Source: a virus. From it: a stretch of DNA of 61,140 bases. Under the pieces are notes generated by a model. It was not told where the DNA came from and searched no databases. It was given only the letters and a program-made list of their open reading frames with translations. Positions 60,260 to 61,140 of the stretch are shown here, one piece after another. The stretch is from positions 1 through 61,140 of the IMG/VR virus record IMGVR_UViG_3300011113_000522; one strand, 5' to 3'. How positions within the stretch are numbered: the stretch's first letter is position 1; each line of letters starts with the position of its first letter. Position numbers and translations under genes: made by a program.

Positions 60260-61140
60260 ATGCCGTCTTGGAAAAAAGTCATTACATCTGGCTCTAATGC
60301 CTCGCTAAATTCTTTATATGCTCCTAGCATAACTGGATCATTATTAGGAACAGCATCTTTTGCTATATCCGCATCATATGCACTAACAGCATCATATTCA
60401 AATAATTTACAAATATCAGGTTCAATCAATAATGTAGATTATATTGACTTTAATACAGGATCTGCTACACCTACTTGGAAATCGGGTAGAGTATTTTGGG
60501 ATAATACCGATGGATGTTTAAATGTATATAATGCTGAAGCTGATATTACTTTACAAGTAGGACAAGAAAATTGGACTAAAGTTAGAAATAATACCGGAAC
60601 ATCGATAACAAATGGTACAATTGTAAAAATTATAGGAGCACAAGGCGATGTTCCTACGGTAGAAAGAGCACAGTCTGTAGCTAAATCTGGTAGTATAAAT
60701 ATAGATACGCAGATACTAGGTGTTGCAACGCATACTATTGAAAATAATTCAATTGGGTATGTAACAACTCAAGGATTAGTAAGAGGTTTAAATACGAATG
60801 CATTTAATGATGGCGATACTTTATTTGTAGGTACTGCATCTTCCGGAGTATTGCAAAATACGGCTCCTGTCGCACCATATGAAATTATTCCTGTAGGGGT
60901 TTGCGTTAAAGCAAGTCCTGGTGGAAGTGGTATTATATATGTTGCTGTACAACAACCATTAGACTTTTCCGATTTAAGCACCGTACAAAAGTCAGGCTCT
61001 TACAGTTATGGAGATTTGTGGACTTATGTTCCAAGCGGATCTTTCGGTGTTTGGAAACACACTAATCAACTATCAGGCTCATACGGCGTAACCGGGTCAT
61101 TCTCAGTACAAGACAGCATTGATTCTAGCAATAAATGGTT
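60260..61140 (+). CDS. Tail fibre protein, 3' end beyond window
   Basis: At least 293 residues; the frame is open to the window edge. ATG 60260 follows AAAGGA by 7 nt or so. N-terminal module PSWKKVITSGSNASLNSL as in the 59416 gene, then LGTASFAISASYALTASYS (typical fibre stem repeats) and a domain with WTKVRNNTGTSITNGTIVKIIG, RAQSVAKSGSINIDTQILGVATHTI, often seen in phage fibre and tailspike proteins. The receptor-binding part would lie outside. Confidence 0.8.
   Translation, partial: MPSWKKVITSGSNASLNSLYAPSITGSLLGTASFAISASYALTASYSNNLQISGSINNVDYIDFNTGSATPTWKSGRVFWDNTDGCLNVYNAEADITLQVGQENWTKVRNNTGTSITNGTIVKIIGAQGDVPTVERAQSVAKSGSINIDTQILGVATHTIENNSIGYVTTQGLVRGLNTNAFNDGDTLFVGTASSGVLQNTAPVAPYEIIPVGVCVKASPGGSGIIYVAVQQPLDFSDLSTVQKSGSYSYGDLWTYVPSGSFGVWKHTNQLSGSYGVTGSFSVQDSIDSSNKW

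Noticed and set aside
1-61140. tRNA genes
   Set aside because: No cloverleaf with a TTCRANNC arm in an intergenic position was seen; gaps between genes are too short for most. A covariance-model scan was not possible.

Overview
The window is part of the genome of a tailed, contractile (T4-supergroup) bacteriophage. It carries the T4-type virion genes: terminase large subunit, portal, prohead protease, scaffold, gp23-type capsid protein, neck gp13/gp14, baseplate gp25, gp6 and a gp5-like hub. It also carries the T4-type replication and transcription genes: a gp55-like late sigma factor, a gp46/gp47-type nuclease and a primase. The DNA is AT-rich. Several features point to a Bacteroidota host, though none proves it: an Hc1/histone H1-like protein, a DUF4494-like protein, and two signal peptides ending in the ..AQ / ..TQ style common in that phylum. 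The right-hand gene runs off the edge and the left-hand one probably does too, so the window is internal to a larger genome.

Layout. 1-6374 (+): small genes, including a Dps/ferritin-like protein, an Hc1-like protein, a methyltransferase and many unknowns. 6375-11001 is the only minus-strand block: two large probable internal virion proteins, then a tandem pair of paralogues. It is interrupted by one plus-strand exported protein at 8963-9526. 11127-15314 (+): UV endonuclease of higher GC content, a membrane coiled-coil protein, an HD hydrolase and the gp55-like sigma factor. 15339-29701: baseplate and tail module. 29703-33382: a cassette of probable capsid-packaged proteins (kinase-like, MORN-repeat, M15-like peptidase). 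33387-38128: endonuclease I, primase and a single-chain Mre11-Rad50 fusion. 38155-44535: a tail fibre-like protein, a nucleotidyltransferase-ligase and a Gly/Pro/Ala-rich protein. 44522-45239: two small membrane or exported proteins, possibly for lysis. 45241-57831: packaging, capsid and neck module, with a ribosomal protein bS21 homologue and PhoH. 57831-61140: tail completion and fibre-type proteins.

Control. Two promoter types can be read directly. Six sites have TTGGAT/A, exactly 17 nt, then a TATAAT-like box; they precede non-structural genes whose starts lack a Shine-Dalgarno sequence, and three of these mRNAs would be nearly leaderless. About twenty-one sites share the core ATATTTAT just upstream of mostly virion genes. 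This core is the reverse complement of the T4 late box, and many of the genes behind it (scaffold, neck, fibres) have a clear AAGGA(G) ribosome-binding site. A phage bS21 homologue in a TTGGAT-type operon suggests that ribosome specificity could change from early to late infection. This is inference.

A second theme is a set of unrelated proteins that start with a short amphipathic leader ending in a (L/I)xE site, the signature of T4 prohead-protease processing and capsid targeting. They include a very short kinase-like protein and a peptidoglycan-peptidase-like protein, so the phage may package and eject enzymes together with its DNA. Tail sheath and tail tube genes were not recognised here and probably lie outside the window.
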